From: Legionella londiniensis | GTDB lineage: Bacteria; Pseudomonadota; Gammaproteobacteria; Legionellales; Legionellaceae | NCBI RefSeq assembly: GCF_001467825.1 | Contig: NZ_LNYK01000014.1 | Span: forward strand, 377,297 to 441,296 | DNA: 64,000 nucleotides | Direction of reading: 5' to 3' | Shown here: positions 62,045 through 64,000 of the stretch, in pieces | How the letters are laid out: each line of letters begins with the position of its first letter | Position numbering within the stretch: the stretch's first letter is position 1 | The notes under the pieces: model-generated | What the model was told of the DNA's origin: nothing | Databases searched by the model: none | The model's input: only the letters and a program-made list of their open reading frames with translations | Program-made: the position numbers and the translations under genes

Positions 62045-63859
62045 TTAAACAGTCAGGACTGAGGAAAGCAGCTTTTGGGTATAGGGATGCTTGGGATTTT
62101 GCAGGATCTCTTTGCAAGGCCCATGCTCGACTGCCTGGCCATTGCGCATCACGAGGATTTCATCGGCAAGGTATGACACTACCCCCAGATTATGGGTGAT
62201 AAACAAGTAAGCGATGCCCTGCTCTTCCTGCAAGTCCTTCAGCAAATTCAGAATCTGAGCCTGTACAGAAATATCCAATGCGCTGGTTGGCTCATCGCAA
62301 ATCAAGACCTGAGGTTCTGTGGCCAAGGCCCGCGCGATAGCAATACGCTGGCGCTGCCCTCCTGAGAACTGGTGCGGGTAACGCCCGAGGCTTTGGCTTG
62401 GCAAATTGACTATGTCTAATAGTTCTTTCTGCCTTTTTTGTAACTGCTGCGAATTGAAGCTTTTAAACTGCAGTCCTTCTGCGAGGATTTCTGCGATTGT
62501 CATCCTTGGATTCATGGAAGAGAATGGATCTTGAAAAATAATCTGCATTTGTTGCCTGAACTGAAAAAGAGCATGGCCGTATAGCGCGTTAATATTTTTT
62601 CCGCAAAATTCTATCGCTCCTGAAGTGACAGGCAGTAAACGCAGCAAAGCCCGTGCTGCGGTGGTTTTGCCACACCCTGATTCTCCAACCAAAGCCAGTG
62701 TTTTACCGCGGGATAAGGTAAAAGACAAACCATCTACCGCTTTAATAACTTCCTTTTTGCCCGTCAGCCGGTTTTTATGGAGCATAAAATACACTTTCAA
62801 ATCGTCTACAGATAAAACCACAGATGTTTCTCGAGACGGAGAGCGTTTCGTTACTGCTGACTCCCGGCGCAGGGCTGGCGGCTTTGAATGTTCCGGATAC
62901 AAATGGCAGCGAACCAGGCGATTCTTGCCGGCTATCTCCTGCAACAAAGGCTCAATATCGGCGCAGGGAGAAAATACGTGCGCGCAACGGGGATGAAACC
63001 GGCAGCCGCGAGGCATGGCATTGAGCACAGGGACATTGCCTGGAATTGCCTGCAACCGCTCTCCTCTTTTGGCTAATGAGGGTAAGGATGCAAGCAACTG
63101 CTGCGAATAGGGATGTAGCGGCTGGTGAAAGAAATCCTCTATCTCAGCCCGTTCAACAATTTGCCCGGCATACATCACATAGACCCTGTCAGCCACCTTT
63201 TTAACAACACCCAAATCATGGGTGATTAAAAGCAAACCCATTTGGTGCTGGCATTGTAACTTTTTCAATAACTTTAAAATCTGCGCCTGGATTGTGACAT
63301 CAAGTGCGGTTGTTGGCTCATCAGCAATCAATATTTCAGGCCTTGCAGCGAGCGCCATGGCAATCACGATCCGTTGTTTCTGCCCGCCGGATAGCTGATG
63401 AGGATATTGTTTTAAGCGTTGTTCTGCATGAGATATTTCAACTTCATTTAACAGTTCGAGCATGCGGTTTTTTAGCTTCCTGCGGCTTATGGATTCATGC
63501 TGTTGGATGGTTTCTGCAAGCTGCGCACCGATGCTAAGCACCGGATTTAGAGCTGTCATTGGCTCCTGGAAGATAATGGCAAGGCGCCGACCGCGCATGG
63601 AGCGCATGATCTTTTCCGGCAAATCGAGCAGATCCTGGCCCGAAAACAACACTCTGCTTTGGCTGCCGTAAACGGCATGCTCCGGCAACAGCCTTAAAAG
63701 GGCAAGAGTGGTCAGCGATTTTCCGCACCCTGATTCACCGAGTAACGCTACTGCCTCTCCTTGCCTTATATTAAACTCAACTTCATCTACGGCTTTGATG
63801 CTTCCCCTATCCGTTTGGAAAGCAACACTTAAGGACTTTATATTCAAGACATTGTTCAT
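62045..63859 (-). CDS. yejF: Double ABC ATPase for peptide import (YejF/DppDF-like)
   Basis: A 604-residue protein with two fused ATPase domains of the oligopeptide-transport type. Walker A GESGCGKS (37-44) and GESGCGKT (about 394-401), signatures LSGGQKQR and FSGGQRQR, and Walker B ILIADEPTT and LICDEPTSA are intact. The first domain ends in the oligopeptide-type Cys region (RFHPRCAHVFSPC). It would power a peptide permease. The permease and binding-protein genes (YejA, B, E) are not upstream, where ychF lies. Start at 63859 (ATG) or 63862 (GTG). Confidence 0.9.
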   Translation of the reverse strand: MNNVLNIKSLSVAFQTDRGSIKAVDEVEFNIRQGEAVALLGESGCGKSLTTLALLRLLPEHAVYGSQSRVLFSGQDLLDLPEKIMRSMRGRRLAIIFQEPMTALNPVLSIGAQLAETIQQHESISRRKLKNRMLELLNEVEISHAEQRLKQYPHQLSGGQKQRIVIAMALAARPEILIADEPTTALDVTIQAQILKLLKKLQCQHQMGLLLITHDLGVVKKVADRVYVMYAGQIVERAEIEDFFHQPLHPYSQQLLASLPSLAKRGERLQAIPGNVPVLNAMPRGCRFHPRCAHVFSPCADIEPLLQEIAGKNRLVRCHLYPEHSKPPALRRESAVTKRSPSRETSVVLSVDDLKVYFMLHKNRLTGKKEVIKAVDGLSFTLSRGKTLALVGESGCGKTTAARALLRLLPVTSGAIEFCGKNINALYGHALFQFRQQMQIIFQDPFSSMNPRMTIAEILAEGLQFKSFNSQQLQKRQKELLDIVNLPSQSLGRYPHQFSGGQRQRIAIARALATEPQVLICDEPTSALDISVQAQILNLLKDLQEEQGIAYLFITHNLGVVSYLADEILVMRNGQAVEHGPCKEILQNPKHPYTQKLLSSVLTV

Positions 63860-63963
63860 CACACAGGCGCATAATCAGGAGCAAGAATGATACTGTAACA
63901 AGCTGTTACCGGGATTGACAATGCCAAATGAAATCAGGCTCTTGCGTTTTGGTTCAACAGAGC

Positions 63964-64000
63964 CTAAACATTAAAACGAAAATGCATCACATCGCCATCG
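63964..64000 (-). CDS. ychF: YchF GTPase, 3' end only
   Basis: At the right edge the minus strand reads DGDVMHFRFNV and a TAG stop. This is the C-terminal TGS-domain ending of the universally conserved ATP-binding OBG-type protein YchF. The rest lies beyond the window. It is 104 bases upstream of the YejF-like start. Confidence 0.8.
   Translation of the reverse strand, partial: DGDVMHFRFNV

Overview
The window looks like a chromosomal segment of a Legionella-type gammaproteobacterium. This rests on gene content: a fused aspartokinase/diaminopimelate decarboxylase, a secreted IcmL/DotI-like protein, a Kdo hydroxylase beside groESL, and several proteins with effector-like architecture (F-box plus Sel1-like region plus membrane hairpin, a Cys/His protease-like N-terminus, Glu-rich C-termini). 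No phage genes, transposase, tRNA, rRNA or CRISPR array was seen. Most of the sequence is ordinary core chromosome with short spacers.

Layout. 1-8.6 kb (+): the 3' part of a lysC-lysA fusion, an AddA/RecB-like helicase-nuclease, the Fe-S carrier ATPase Mrp and topoisomerase IV subunit ParE. 8.7-16.6 kb: an accessory stretch with a HEVGH metallopeptidase-like protein, a multi-pass membrane protein, a 541-residue protein with a putative Cys-His pair, a membrane-bound spermidine-synthase-like protein, a tiny membrane protein, Dps and an F-box protein. 16.8-26 kb: Kdo hydroxylase, groS-groL with a clear sigma-32 promoter and a strong terminator, dsbD, rimO and glnE (the last two overlap tail to tail). 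26-32 kb: a periplasmic solute-binding protein, then the minus-strand run glyA-nrdR-nusB-thiL-pgpA followed by an AI-2E-family membrane protein. 32-38 kb: two small envelope proteins and an RND efflux adaptor and pump pair. 38-48 kb: valS, an OPT transporter, hutI, an SDR oxidoreductase, hutG coupled to the IcmL-like gene, and a FadL-like porin. 48-60 kb: an L,D-transpeptidase, ettA, tdh-kbl, pcm, a TolC-like channel, ttcA, a SulP transporter fused to beta-carbonic anhydrase, and proS. 60-64 kb: a 517-residue unknown protein, a double-ATPase peptide ABC protein, and the last codons of ychF at the right edge.

How the genes fit together. Lysine/DAP synthesis, threonine-to-glycine conversion (kbl-tdh), serine/glycine interconversion (glyA), histidine breakdown (hutI, hutG) and peptide or amino-acid uptake (OPT, solute-binding protein, YejF-like ATPase) fit an amino-acid-consuming lifestyle. 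The RND adaptor and pump have no outer-membrane channel beside them, and the TolC-like gene 16 kb away could supply it. The effector-like proteins would be candidates for Dot/Icm export if the host has that system; this is inference from architecture. Short palindromes mark several 3' ends.
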